From Thereva unica (taxonomy: Eukaryota > Arthropoda > Insecta > Diptera > Therevidae), in NCBI GenBank assembly GCA_949987705.1, contig OX465282.1:90942070-91006069 (forward strand): 64,000 nucleotides of DNA, given 5' to 3'. The notes beneath the pieces are model-generated. The model did no database searches and had not been told where the DNA came from. It was given only the letters and a program-made list of their open reading frames with translations. A program made the translations under genes and the position numbers. This document shows, in pieces, positions 10,191-21,452 of the stretch (positions are counted from its first letter, which is position 1; each line of letters starts with the position of its first letter).

Positions 10191-10635
10191 GGTACGTCCA
10201 AGGTAAATGTATTTCTTTATACAAGTTTTTATGACGGTATTTTATGGCATTTTTCTGCATACCGTGTTGGAGTAAAAAGTTTTACTCATTTTTAAATATG
10301 AAAATTGAATGAATTGGTCATTTTAGTTGTAAGTAATAAATGACTAATTTTGAAAAAAAAAAAAAAAAAAACTGTATCGTAGGTCGCCCATTCATTATTT
10401 TATTCAGTTTTTCGAAGTCTTTCGAAGAGATTACAACTTCAAGGAGTTTTGCGATTGTGAAAATTTTGTTTTGGGTTTTCCCGTTCTTTTGGTGTTTTGA
10501 TTTTTATGTTATATTTTGTTTCAGAAAAAGTAGATTGCTACTAGTTTTTGTGAATGTAAATATTTGTTACTTTATTTTTATTTTGTTTTCTTTCCTTGTT
10601 TTTGTTTGGTTTTCTTTTTTTTTATAGCATAGACT

Positions 10636-12131
10636 CAAGGGCGTTTCCAGCCACCTAGCTTAGGGGGGTAATTAAAAAAAAAGAAAAAACTGAAATGTTT
10701 TTTTTATTCCATAAATACAAAACAATCGACATCAAAAATTATAATTTGTATAAAAAGGAATTTATATAATAATAAAATAAAAAATAGGGGTTTTTATTTT
10801 GTTTTGAAAATCGCTTTCTACCCCCTACTTTTTGTGGGAGGAAGGGTGCAGAATTGAAAAAAAAGTACAAAACCCCTATTTTTTGCAGATTTAGATTCTT
10901 CTTGAAAAAATATGAAGATTTAATTCTTATCATTTTTTGTGATTCACCATAGATGGCGCTGTAATCGGCGGAAATTAATAAATCATAAAAAAACGCTTTC
11001 CTCCGATTACAGCGCCATCTATGGCGAATCGCAAAAAATGTTTGGGACAAAATCTTCATATTTTTTTATGAAGATTCTGAATCTGCAATAAAAAATGAGG
11101 GTTTCCATTTAAGTTTTTGAAGTTGCACCCCCTACCCCTAACAGGGGGTAGGGGGCGTTTTTGGTATGGCTGGATAGAGTTTGAAAAAATATTTGATACA
11201 TGTTTTTTGGTTTTAATTTTTTTTTTTTTCAAAACTCTTCCAAATAATGGGGTGGTCTGAGACACCCTGTATATTGAATTAAGAAATGCGCTCTCTTAAT
11301 GTAACACGATGTAACGATTAACAATTGCTGCGTTATTTAATCTGTTCTGTTCTTTCCTGGTACAGCTTCCACACAAATTCTTGTCCCCGACACTTACTGA
11401 GAACCGTATCCAGGCCAAAGAGAAATTAAATTTAAATGAAATTTCCCTTTTCCCTTATACGTTTTTTAAATTGGCAGTTGACAAATAAAATAAATTCTTT
11501 GTTTACTGACGCGAAAAATTGATAGATTTTTATAAAATAGTAAAAGAATTAAAAAGTCCACAGCCGTAATTTATGCAAACAGTTACTTCCTTCTCTTCTC
11601 TCTATCTTCCGGCTAGAGCTGCTGTTCGACATTCTCTATACGAAAAAATACATAGATTGTCGACAGTACAAAGGGACTTTCCCTAAGCCTCTAGTCTGTC
11701 ACATAAAAAAAAAATAAAAAAATGAAAATTAAAATGTTCCTTGCGTTTTTTTTAATGTTCCAGGACAGAACAGGTTTATAAAACGCACCTAATATTAAAG
11801 AGACTAATAGTATCAACGTATGTCGCGTATACATATTTAGAAAAGGGAACCCGTGCAAAGGAAGAAGTTCATCACTTCTCTTTCGGCGCTTGAGCAGTTA
11901 ACTTCGGTTTGTTTACATATTAGCTTAAGTCACGGGTATCGGTCCCTTCCACGACTCTCCAGGGAAAAAAAATTCACCGTCAGTAATACATCGCCGACAC
12001 AGATTCACCATACACTTAACTTTTTTGTTTGTAATATTAGTAATTTTTAAGAATAAAAATAAATAAGGGAACGCAAATCTTGGGGGGGGGGGGGGTAATT
12101 ACCCAATTACCCCCCTCTGAAACCGCCACTG
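10636..12131. mobile_element. Non-autonomous hAT-like element, 1.5 kb
   Basis: The left end CAAGGGCGTTTCCAG and right end CTGAAACCGCCACTG form an imperfect TIR, followed inward by GGGGGGTAATT on both sides. An exact 8-bp TSD CATAGACT lies at 10628-10635 and 12132-12139. An 8-bp TSD and a CAG(T/G)GGCG-type end are typical of hAT. No transposase ORF is present. It inserted upstream of the coding region of the Academ-like element. It ends beside a G-run (about 12084-12096). Confidence 0.85.
10740..11265. repeat. Long palindrome inside the hAT-like element
   Basis: The arms meet near 10985. CATAGATGGCGCTGTAATCG at 10951-10970 is mirrored at about 11004-11023. The complementarity extends outward through AATATGAAGA/TCTTCATATT and the runs around TAGGGGTTTT and AACCCCTA. 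It ends near GAGACACCCTGTAT at about 11258-11271. Nearby translations are by-products. It is a foldback/MITE nested within 10636-12131. Confidence 0.6.
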
Positions 12132-12158
12132 CATAGACTACTACTAGTTTTTGTTATT

Positions 12159-14429
12159 GTGAGAATGAGTGAGTGTTTCATTTGTAGAAAATCCCTTAGT
12201 GAGGGAACCTCTATTAAAGTGAAGACGAAAGGAGTGGAGTCGCTGCTTATTAGGAGTATTGCAAAAGGACAAAAGGAGCATGAGGAATATTTGCGAAAGG
12301 TACGTGAATTACAAATCCATTTATACTGTTATAAATATTATTCTGATGCTAGAAATGACGGTGTCACTCGTTCTCGGAGTACTAGGGGTATGCCAATAGC
12401 TACAGCGTCATCTTTGCCGTTACCCAATTTTAATTTTGAAAAGGGTTGTTTTATTTGTACAGATTTGATAAATTTGCCTAAAAAACAAAAACAACATTTA
12501 TCCACGGTATCAAACTCGAGTTTCAAAAATACGGTTTTGAATTTGTTAAGTAATCGTTCCGATGATATTGCGGTGCAAATTTATAATCGTATAAAAGATG
12601 TTCCAGATTTGATTGTGGCCGGTGCCAAATATCACCGATATTGCTTTAGTCAATTATATTTAAGAGGAAAGAGAATTGATTACGTAACTTGTGACAGAAT
12701 CAATAAAATTGATAGAGCTATGGAATGTATATTCTCTTATCTAGACGAAAATTCAGATGACTGTCAATTTAAGTTATCAGACTTGATAAAGGAAATTGAA
12801 GGTGATTACGTTCCAGACAGAAGAACAGTGAAAGATCGATTATTCCAGAAATATGGAAGTGGCATTTTGATTTTTGACCAACCTGGGCGGGAGGCAATAA
12901 TCTGCTTTCGTGGTACGGGTTACGAGGTTTTATCGAAATCTTGGTATCAAAGCAAGAAGTCTGATCTTCGTGAAGAAAGGCTGAGAATAGTTCGTGAAGC
13001 TGCCGCAATTATTCTCCAGGATATTCGTTCGGAGGTGTATGACACCGAGCACTATCCACCGTCTGACGACTTCCTTAAAAATATTGAAACCGCAATACCT
13101 GAAACTTTAACAACACTCCTTTCCGGCATAATCTGTAAATCGAAACGGAGATTCTCTGAAAAATACCAAAAAAAATGCACATCAATAGCTCATGCAGTTA
13201 TCGCGGCTGCACGACCTTCCTCATTTATTTCTCCTTTACTGCTTGGGATAGGTACTTACCTTTATAAAAAGTTCGGTTCAAAAAATCTTCTATATGTCCT
13301 ATCTTCGTTAGGGTTTTCTGCTTCGTACGCTTCCGTATCCCAATTTGAAAATTCTTGTGCAATTCGTCCTGCACGAAATATTTTGCCACATGCATTTTGT
13401 CAGTTTATATTCGACAATGCTGATTTTAATGTCAATACAATCGATGGGCGAAATACATTCCACGCTATGGGCGGGATTCAGTGTGTCACTCCCTATAGCG
13501 GTGTTACGGCAGACACTACATTTGACCGCTGTTTAAAAAAAGTACCAGCCTCTGTAAGAGGAAATATTGGTATGGTATCCATTGCATCGCACTGCAAGCG
13601 GAAAGGATCTGGTCTGGCCACTATTAAATTCTTAGATATTAATAACATTAGGCCGTTGACGCAAAAGATTGTTCCGACAACTGGCGATTTAATGTGGCTG
13701 TACGGTAAATGGTCTTACACTCATGGTATTGGTGGGTGGAACGGTTTTATGACTGAGGTTACAGCTAATAAGAAATATGATAAAAGTAGAATTGTATGTC
13801 TTCCCTTTATTAATGCCCCACCAACTGATTACGATACGGTTTTGACGGCGCTTCGCTGCGCTATTGACAGATGTAAAGCTGCCAATCAAAGTACTTGTAT
13901 AGTTACTTTCGACCAGCCTTTGTATTGGAAAGCTCGCGACATTACTGGGGCTGTTGATCCAGAATCTGATCTTGCACAAGTCGTCGTTCGACTTGGAGGG
14001 TTCCATTTACTTATGTCCTTCATAGGTTCGATCGGATATCTCATGTCTGGCAGTGGATTAGAAGAATTGCTAAAATTAATATACGCCGAAAATTGCGTAA
14101 ACAATATAACATCTGGACATGCGTATGCAAGAGCTGTACGAGCTCACACCTTAGTACACTTATCCTTGGCCAAAAAAATAATGGATTTCGTAGAATTCAC
14201 AGATGAAGAAAGAGATGCTATGGATGAAATCGTGACGAATGTAGATCGAACAATTGTTATGGAATCAGCGGAATCTGAGATCCTAAAAACAGTAGCAAAT
14301 AAGTTCGAGAAAGCTATTGAAATGTTAGAGAAGAAGAGCCCAACTTCAAAACTCTGGATCCAATATTTTAAAACTGTCACGCTTTTAAAGCTGAGGCTGA
14401 AAGATCAGGAAATTGGTCGCTTCATTTAG
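12159..14429 (+). pseudogene. Academ-like transposase, N-terminal part (DDE-type region)
   Basis: 756 codons from the ATG at 12159. Residues 6-57 and 97-162 each hold a CxxC...HxxC set (C6, C9, H54, C57; C97, C100, H159, C162), likely zinc fingers. A later block has DNADFNVNTIDGRNTFH (D419, D422). Further on are TFDQPLYWKA (D585), an HLLMSFIGSIGYLMSGSGLE block (H616, E635/E636) and IYAEN (E644), a plausible DDE catalytic set. I do not recognise an exact named family beyond uncharacterised metazoan proteins that join this region to a PIN-like nuclease. Translation in the +1 frame continues past the stop into the next ORF, so a 1-base indel near 14405-14414 has split one gene. Confidence 0.7.
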
Positions 14430-14506
14430 ATACGATTCAAAGAATGCTCCCTTTCTTTCACTCCAGCGGACACTTTTTGTATGCGAAGTCTGCTCAACTT
14501 TAAGAT

Positions 14507-16612
14507 ATGCGGGAATTGCACCAAAAAATGCCTCCACAAGAACTTGAGGATTTTACAAATGGTGGTCGCTTTACAATTAGACGAAGTAATAAGTTTTGGA
14601 GCGGAATCATGTCTGATCAAACCATTGAGCAGACACTTATGAGGATGATGAAAACGTCAGGTGGACTAACCCGAGGGCGTGGGATTTCTAGCAGTACACT
14701 TGCTTCGTGGACTTTAGGAATGATTTCTTTACAGGATGTCTGCGAGCAGGTAGAAGATTTCTGTGATTTTTCTATGGAAACCTCAGACCAACATGTCGAT
14801 CACAGAGATTCACGAGTACTTCGGGACAATGAGGACGTAGAAAAATTAGACCATTGGCTTGCATCGCATGAACCATTTTTGGAGAGATCGGAATTAATTT
14901 CAATTTTTACCGGTGTCGTTGCTCATGATGGCATTAATTGCTACCGCGCGATCGAGATTGGAGATGCATTAATTTCTCAAAATATTGGAGCAAATTTTCA
15001 AGACTTATCATACAAGAGAAAGAACAAAGTACTTCCTTTGAGTGCGCTCTCGAGTTCGATTGAGGTGGAGAAAACTCCCGTCGTTATAAATCCCTTGCTT
15101 CTCTTTCAACGAATGTGTGTGTCGAAGGAGTCTATTGGTCAAATGAAGCAATATTTTGAGTATGAATTCGCCCCTTTCCCATTATCTTTGTTTTCTGAGG
15201 AAGGTATGCGAAAGGGCACTAAATCCACGTTGTTTAACGCCTTCGCACCGCTTGATGATCCCGTTGACCTTGGGTCAAATAAACTTTTTGTAATCGATGG
15301 CGGATATCTTCTGCACGCTGTTGTATGGGACCGAAATGTATCATTTCAAATAATTTTAGACAAATACGTAAAATACGTTCGAAGTCATTACGATTCTAAC
15401 GTGATAATTATATTTGACGGTTACTCAGATGATCCAGACATCGCTGGTACTAAGTCATGGGAGCGCCTTAGACGTTCCAAAAAACACATATCTACTGATT
15501 TCATTTTTAATCGCAGTAGTGTTCCGACAATTTCACAGGAGAAATTTCTTAGTAACCAAAACAACAAAAAAGCCTTTATCGACTTTTTGAAGATACAGTT
15601 ATTAGAAACGTGTTATCATATTGATCAAGCAGAAGGAGATGCAGATACACTTATCGTAAATTGTGCCCTTGAAAAATCAGACTTTTTTGATTCCGTGACT
15701 ATTGTAGCGGAGGATATTGATATCCTTGTTTTGCTCACCGCTCTAGGCCGCGATCACCCGAATGTTTTTTTCTTAAAACCCGCAAAAGGGCGTTCACCGC
15801 AAAAAAGGTATTCCCAATCAAGTCTTCGACATGGAGATATAATAGCTAAAAATATATTATTTATTCATGCCTTCTCTGGATGCGACACAACATCGGCAGC
15901 TTTCAGTCATGGAAAAATGAAATTTATTCACGCCCTTGAGAAAAACCCAGAGTTAGCTTCGGAAGTTGAGGTTTTTCAAAATGATAAAGCTGACCCCGCT
16001 GTACTGAGTATTATCGGAGAACGTTTCTTTATTGCCTTATATGGTGGTGAAAAGCAGGAAACATCATTAAATATACTACGGTATAGGCGATTCACAAAAT
16101 GTGTAGTTAAAAGCAAATTTAATCTCTCTACCCTCCCTCCTACACAAGATGCAGCTCGTATGCATATATTTAGAGTATATCACCAAGTACAAACGTGGTT
16201 AGGACGATATAAAGATCCTGAATGCTGGGGCTGGAGAAAAATGTCGCGAATGTTTGTACCAATTAAATGGACGATGGCGCCGGCGCCTCCGGATCTGTTA
16301 AAACTAATTTTTTGCAGGTGCAAAACCAAGTGTGGTACAGCCTGCGGGTGCCGGAAGAGTGGCTTAAAATGTTCTGCGATTTGTCAAAATTGCAATGGTG
16401 AAACATGTGAGAACGTGGTAGAAGTCTCAAAGTTATTAGACGAGGATGAATTCAACTATGAATGCCCATCAATGTTGCCCCAAGAAGTCGACAACAGTTT
16501 TCCCGACGAGGGCACTGAAACTCCCACGGATGATAACTGTGTAATTATTATAGAAGATGAGAACGCTTCAATAAATGACCCACAACCTGGCCCTTCAAAA
16601 ACAAAGAAATAA
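14507..16612 (+). pseudogene. Academ-like transposase, C-terminal part (PIN/XPG-like nuclease, Cys-rich tail)
   Basis: 701 codons, continuing the gene above. Homologous sequence begins before this ATG (from about 14414) and is interrupted by a TAA at 14501-14503. Residues 51-72 have SGGLTRGRGI. The nuclease region has FVIDGGYLLH (D264), IIFDGYS (D304), QAEGDADTLIV (E376, D378, D380), VAEDIDILVLL (D403, D405) and HAFSGCDTTSA (D460), the acidic set expected of a PIN/XPG fold. Residues 603-634 are a CXC-like Cys cluster (CRCKTKCGTACGCRKSGLKC). The tail is acidic. Frameshift plus stop make this copy inactive unless another copy supplies the protein. Confidence 0.75.
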
Positions 16613-16799
16613 TAATGTTACCAATGTTAAGTGGATTAGGCCTACAGGGGAACCACATTAAAAAAACGCGCCGAAAACTCTACCTCGCGGGTGGTGTGGA
16701 AATGAGTTCAATTTAAAATAATTCGATAAGACATCCTACAATAATATTAAGTATTACGAAATAGAAGCATATGCAGAACTTTTGTTATAACTACTCCGT

Positions 16800-17575
16800 T
16801 TGCATTGATACAAAATCAATAATAACAACAACAATTTAATAAATGACCACATCAAATTATTCGTAATGAAATGCTCTACAAAAAAGCTCTAAGGCATTTT
16901 TTATGTAAAATCAATAATAAAAAAGTTATAGCGCTTTAAAGTTCGTCACCCCCAAAATTTTTGTCATTTTTCATCCATATCTTTTTTTTTATTAGTATTA
17001 CGGCAAAACATTATTAGCCAAAGTTGTAGATAATTTGATTATCTAAAAAAATTGTATTTACAAAAATTCTGTAGGTCTCACGGTTTCCGAGATATGAAGA
17101 CCCTCGGGGAAAAACCAACTTAGTCCAAAAAATAAAATTCCAAAAAATACAAGTTTTTCCCCTCATTGATTCATGGACTCAGTTGGTTCTTCCCCGAACT
17201 TTTTATTATTGCCCGTTCATATTGTCAGGACTACGTTGGTTCTTCCCCGAACCTTTTATTATTGCCCGTTCATTTTGTCAGGACTACGTTGGTTTTTCCC
17301 CATAGTTAATACCTTGAATTTTAGTACACCTTAGCAGCTAATAGATGGAGCTGAATTCTCTGATTTTTGAAAAAGTGGACTAAGTTGGTTTTTCCCCGAG
17401 GGTCTTCATATAAGACAAACCATTTTACATCACTAAAAACAAGATGGCGGCCGAACGTCACGCCTCCGGATCCCGAAAACTCGGTTTTATACTCCCAACC
17501 AACCCCCCTAGACAATGAAAAAAAAAATTGCTGTTTTCAGAAAATGCACAGTGAAAGTACCATTTGACTGGACTA
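16800..17575 (-). repeat. Right long TIR of the Academ-like element
   Basis: Reverse complement of 9717-10190, interrupted by a 312-bp MITE at 17096-17407. Bases 16613-16800 between the coding region and the TIR show no gene. Confidence 0.85.
17096..17407. mobile_element. 312-bp MITE in the right TIR
   Basis: Perfect 31-bp TIRs beginning GAAGACCCTCGGGGAAAAAC. An ATAT target duplication lies at 17092-17095 and 17408-17411. The intact left TIR (GAGATATAAGAC on its complement, near 9890) shows the uninterrupted site with one ATAT. The interior carries a roughly 60-bp tandem duplication with TTGGTTCTTCCCCGAAC and TTTTATTATTGCCCGTTCAT. No ORF. Superfamily undecided. Confidence 0.85.
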
Positions 17576-17578
17576 TTT

Positions 17579-17640
17579 GGCTTTAATCCAATCTGTCCCT
17601 AGATGAGTGATCATTTCAGACATGCATCAATATCATCGGC
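17579..17640. repeat. Interrupted host repeat, right part
   Basis: GGCTTTAATCCAATCTGTCC to CAGACATGCATCAAT matches the reverse complement of 42556-42621 and completes the repeat whose left part is 9515-9713. Confidence 0.8.
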
Positions 17641-17748
17641 CCACATATCTGTCCGGACAACCAGCAACATTTGCCCTATATCTATGCCAATAAAACAGTT
17701 ACTCCCCGAAATAGTTGGTTTTTTCATCTTAAATCTCGCGGTGTTCTG

Positions 17749-17961
17749 TTAATAGATATCTACTTTATTTGCCATGGTACGTTCATCCCATTCCCAGGCA
17801 ACCATCATGCAGTCTTGTAAAACTATAGGTTTGTTCCACGCAGGATTTTCCATATGATCTTCTTCGGTCGGTATCTTCAACATAGAATGAGCTGTTTTTC
17901 CCGACGTGAGTAAAGTTGCAGCAATCTCTGCTACTGGCCTGATCTCATATTGGTCAAACAA
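17749..17961 (-). pseudogene. Helitron Pif1-like helicase fragment
   Basis: The minus-strand translation has EIAATLLTSGKTAHSMLKIP (residues 12-31) and then WEWDERTMANKVDI (residues 56-69). These match two adjacent blocks of Helitron/Pif1 helicases: the ...GIAA.LL..G.TAHS.FK(I/L)P block and the Walker B ..WDE.TMA.K block. Only about 60 residues survive. The Walker A motif and the Rep domain are absent, and the flanks are unrelated repeats. It is the only coding trace of an autonomous Helitron here, where several non-autonomous ones are present. Confidence 0.7.
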
Positions 17962-17975
17962 CCTACCTTTCCAAA

Positions 17976-18120
17976 TGTAAAAAAACGTGAGATTTTACCT
18001 ATATTCTTATTTTATTAACACTGGAACTTTCGATAGCGCCCCATATATTATAATATAATATTATATACTGGCTGGAGCAATACAGAGTTTACGCTCAACA
18101 ATATTTTTTACTTTTTAGTT
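17976..18120. repeat. Partial copy of the foldback arm
   Basis: Resembles 1645-1800: AAATGTAAAAAAACGTG, CTTATTTTATTAACACTGGA, AGCGCCCCA and TATACTGGCTGGAGCAA in the same order, with an ATATTATAATATAATATTAT insertion between. Non-coding. Confidence 0.65.
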
Positions 18121-18146
18121 ACTTTTTACTTTTCAAAATAATTATG

Positions 18147-18790
18147 TTTATAAATATAATTGGAGTGTCTGTCTGTAATTTCAAAATAATTATGTTTTTT
18201 TAAGTTTTTTTGGTTATTTACATGTAATTAAAACAAAATCCGCTATTTTTAAAATTTTTGTCTGACTGTATGTCTGTATGTCTGTATGTCTGTCTGTTTG
18301 GCCGCGGTAATCTCGGAAACGGCTGGGCCGATCGGGATGGGACTTTCACTGGAAGATTCAGTATTTTTGCGAGCATGTTTTAGGCTATTTATATACACCG
18401 TATATTAGCTCTATCTGTATGTATGTATGGATGTATGTATGTAGACAAAACTTAAAACTTGATTTTGACCCACTTCCATATAACCGTTCAACTTCAAATT
18501 TTGCACATATATTTAGTTCGGGTGACAATGTAATCTGACCACTTTGTAAAAAAATCAAGATGGCGGTTCCAAGATGGCGGGTGAATTTCGCAATTGGGCT
18601 CGCCGATCCCCGACATGGGTATCAAATGAAAGGGGATGATAATTAGAGTACAATTACCTATTTTTTGTCATTATAAATTCAAAATGGCGACCAACTATGC
18701 CGGACTCACCTTTTCTTTACAACCCACTCGATATGGGTACCAAACAAAAGGATATGACAAGTAGAATACTATTACCTGAGCGGCGTCATT
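18147..18790 (+). repeat. Left arm of a long inverted repeat (Helitron-like 5' region)
   Basis: From TATAATTGGAGTGTCTGTCT through CTCGGAAACGGCTGGGCCGA, a GTATGTATG run, TGACCCACTTCCATATAACC and the reversed CATTTGATACCCA modules. It aligns over about 640 bases with the complement of 21453-22101. Non-coding. Confidence 0.75.
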
Positions 18791-18894
18791 CAAATCTATC
18801 TATCTATATAAATGTAAATGGCGTGTCTGTCTGTGATTTAAAAATATAGTTCTGTTTCATATGGTTATCGATCTTCTATCTATCTATCTATCTA

Positions 18895-19830
18895 TCTATA
18901 TAATTATAATTGGAGTGTCTGTCTGTGATTTCAAAACCCATTTTTAAAATTGTTGGCTGTATGTATTGCAATGGGAATTTCACAAAAAGATTTAATACTT
19001 TTGCGGCCATATTTTAGGCGAATACGACTATCAGACACGATTATCGGTACCGACTATCGTGTCCGACTACCGGGTTACTTTTTAATCTAACCTATAGGAG
19101 AAGGAAAGCAAGTGATCATTCGAATTGTATACTTGACAGACCTGTATCTAAATATCTAGATATTCCAAAAAATATCCTGATCGTTTTATAGGAAACATTC
19201 ACGGAACAATCGATATTTAAATAGGCTCTTTCAGGTCTACAATTGCAATGATAAAAAGTTTGTACTCTATCAGGGATATATTTTTCCCGATTATCGCCTT
19301 CGGTTTTTCAGTCTGATCCGACAGTAGAATAAGGTTTCGAAAGGCAGCCATCGATATTTATTATCGGCCTTGAAAATACTACAGGTGAATGTTCAGGTAT
19401 TGTTTTGGGTCGAAAATTCGGCCTTCCAGGAATGGCAATAAAAAAACGAGTACCTGTTTTTTATGATGGGTTAAAAAGAAGTCTATGAATAGGATATTTA
19501 AAACAAGGTTCTGCCAGTTATTGTAACGGTACACTTTAAAGGAAGCTAGAGTATTTCATTCAACACTTTAGTCTTGAAGAAGGCTTTGAATGATCGAGTT
19601 TTGTTTCGTAACGAAGTGATTTTGTGACGAAGCAGTTTAACCTTGGTTATAGAAAAAAAATTGTTTTAATTGATTTGGTGATTTAGCGTGAATTTATTGA
19701 GATAATTTTGAATTTTATTTTTTTTTCCCAATCTGTGATTTTTTAAATTAAAGTGGAAATTAATAAGTGTAAATAAGAGATATCTGTGAAAATTCGAGTA
19801 GGCGTTGCAAGGCACGCGGGTTTTTGCTAG
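18895..19830 (+). mobile_element. Short non-autonomous Helitron
   Basis: Begins TCTATATAATTATAATTGG after an A and ends GGCGTTGCAAGGCACGCGGG then TTTTTGCTAG before a T. The end motif is the same as that of 5471-7800. The exact 5' end is uncertain because it lies in a (TCTA)n run (18875-18900), and a second, older 5' end-like sequence lies at 18803-18870. No ORF of note. Confidence 0.65.
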
Positions 19831-19839
19831 TTTCTAAAT

Positions 19840-20092
19840 AAAAGCATATTTTTAAGTTTTTCAAACTATATTTTTTGTTTTCTACCTTTTAGTTTATTAT
19901 GTCTTCTGCAATTTTGTGGTGACCGATATTTAAAATGAGGTCACCCAGCTTACTGTACTATACTCATCATTTGGTATGCATACAGAGAGCGTTGTAAAAA
20001 AAGGTAGTGCGCCATTTTGTGTTGGCTGCCATTTTGAATTTGGAATTACGCCACCCAAGCGAATAGTATTGTACTTGTCATATCCTTTCATT
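19840..20092 (-). repeat. Inner part of the inverted-repeat element
   Basis: Has CTACCTTTTAGTTTATTATG (compare CTACTTTTTAGTCTATTATA near 1865) and a CATTTGGTATGCATAC module unit. It continues directly at 21453 once the hAT 20093-21444 and one TSD are removed. Confidence 0.65.
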
Positions 20093-21444
20093 CAAAGCAT
20101 GAAAACCGTAACCGGAATCCGACCGATAACCCCTAAAAACCGAAACGATTGGAAAAACCGGAACCGTAGCCGGACTGATATAAAAATTTTAATGTAAGGC
20201 CGATAACCGTGACCGAAACAAACGGTTCCCGGTTTACATCGGTTTTCTATTTATCAATGACTATTATGATTTTAAAATCTTTTGAAATTTTGACCAAAAC
20301 AGAAAATCGGGTTTTAAATTTCTTAAACGAGTATTAATTCATTGTCCCAAATTTGTCTAGAAAAAAGAACGGATTTACCTCTGACCGGACCAACCTTGGA
20401 GAAGATCAAAGAGATAGTTAAAGTTTTACAACCGTCGAAAACCGGAACTAACTATGACTATGGGTGACTTTTATGGAATCTGGATGCAATGCAAGATTGA
20501 CACCAACAAAATTTCATATGCCATGTCTTGACGTCTGATCAGTGAAATGGAAAAACGCGAAAAGCAACTTTTTACCAACGAGGCCTTTCTTGCTGCCATT
20601 TACCTCGACTTGAGGTATCAAATTATTTTGTCGTCGATTCAAAAGGAGCAAGCCGTCGATACGTTGACTAAATTGTACTGCAGGATGCACGAGGCGGAGA
20701 AACAATCGGATCAAAACACTGCATCGCGCAGAGCAAGTGTGGAGTTCACGCAACAAAATAGTTCATGCGATGACCTTGAAGCAGTTCTTTTAGGCTTAGA
20801 AAAAGACAGAGAGTTCTTCGACGATTCTCCACATACTTCATCTCCAGCTAACGAGATTCGACCTCTTTTGTTAGAGTTTGGGAAGATGAAACGATTGGAC
20901 AGAAATATTAACATTCTTTTTTGGTGGCAAGAAGAACCCTTGCGAAAACCACACTTGTTCGAATTGTCGAAAGTCGCGTTAGCTGTGCCACCTACTCAAG
21001 TAAGCGTCGAAAGATTATTTTCTGGTCTCAAGTTTCTGATCGGTCACTTGAGAGCAAGAATGAAGAACGACGCCGTTGACGCGATTTCGTTAATCCGAAC
21101 CAATCAGCGTTTCAGCGGTGCGAGTTATTTTTAATTTTTATTAACTTTGTTACAACTAGTTTATTAAATTTGTTACAACTAGTACACAAACCACATTTGA
21201 CACTGTAAATTTAAGTGTGTACATTTATTAATTGTATGAAATAAATAAAGAAAGTCAACATTGTAAAATTTAAAATTGGATTTGAAAAACTTTGTACCTA
21301 AGACCGTCAAACGGACCGAAAAAAATAACGGTACCCGAACCGTTTCAGTGAAAAAATGAAAAACCCGACCGACAACCGTAACCTAAATAAAAAAATTATC
21401 AGACCCGTAACCGGTCCGAAATTCGTTTCGGTTTTCATGCCTTG
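20093..21444 (+). mobile_element. hAT element, internally deleted, 1352 bp
   Basis: TIR CAAAGCATGAAAACCG at the left and the complement of CAAGGCATGAAAACCG at the right (one mismatch in 16). An exact 8-bp TSD CTTTCATT lies at 20085-20092 and 21445-21452. Subterminal regions are rich in AACCG/CGGTT motifs. A C-terminal transposase fragment lies inside. The short length indicates an internal deletion from an autonomous hAT. Confidence 0.92.
20547..21134 (+). pseudogene. hAT transposase C-terminal fragment
   Basis: 195 codons. The end has LSKVALAVPPTQVSVERLFS (residues about 146-165), then LRARMKNDAVDAISLIRTNQ. This is the hAT C-terminal dimerisation segment (ed_AC family). The N-terminal BED finger and the DDE residues before the insertion domain are missing. 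MEKREKQL may be a chance start. Inside the hAT element, so it is a deletion derivative. Confidence 0.88.
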
Positions 21445-21452
21445 CTTTCATT

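Larger units (their letters stand above)
9717..17575 (+). mobile_element. 7.9-kb long-TIR DNA transposon with PIN/XPG-type nuclease coding (Academ-like)
   Basis: Seen: ends TAGTCCAGT at 9717 and ACTGGACTA at 17575, long TIRs (about 470 bp of homology), and a 3-bp TSD TTT (9714-9716 and 17576-17578). The TSD is supported by the uninterrupted paralogous site near 42610. The interior encodes a protein with N-terminal CxxC...HxxC fingers, a candidate DDE region, a PIN/XPG-type nuclease region and a Cys-rich tail, now split into two ORFs. Known: Academ transposons combine a DDE transposase, Cys-rich segment and XPG-like nuclease and make 3-4 bp TSDs. The Academ assignment is inference. Nested insertions: 10636-12131 and 17096-17407. 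Confidence 0.75.

Noticed and set aside
10340..11265. Several 69-106 codon ORFs
   Set aside because: A/T-rich, hydrophobic, lying in the T-rich spacer and palindrome of non-autonomous elements.
12338..14380. Minus-strand ORFs opposite the Academ-like gene
   Set aside because: Shadows of the plus-strand coding sequence.
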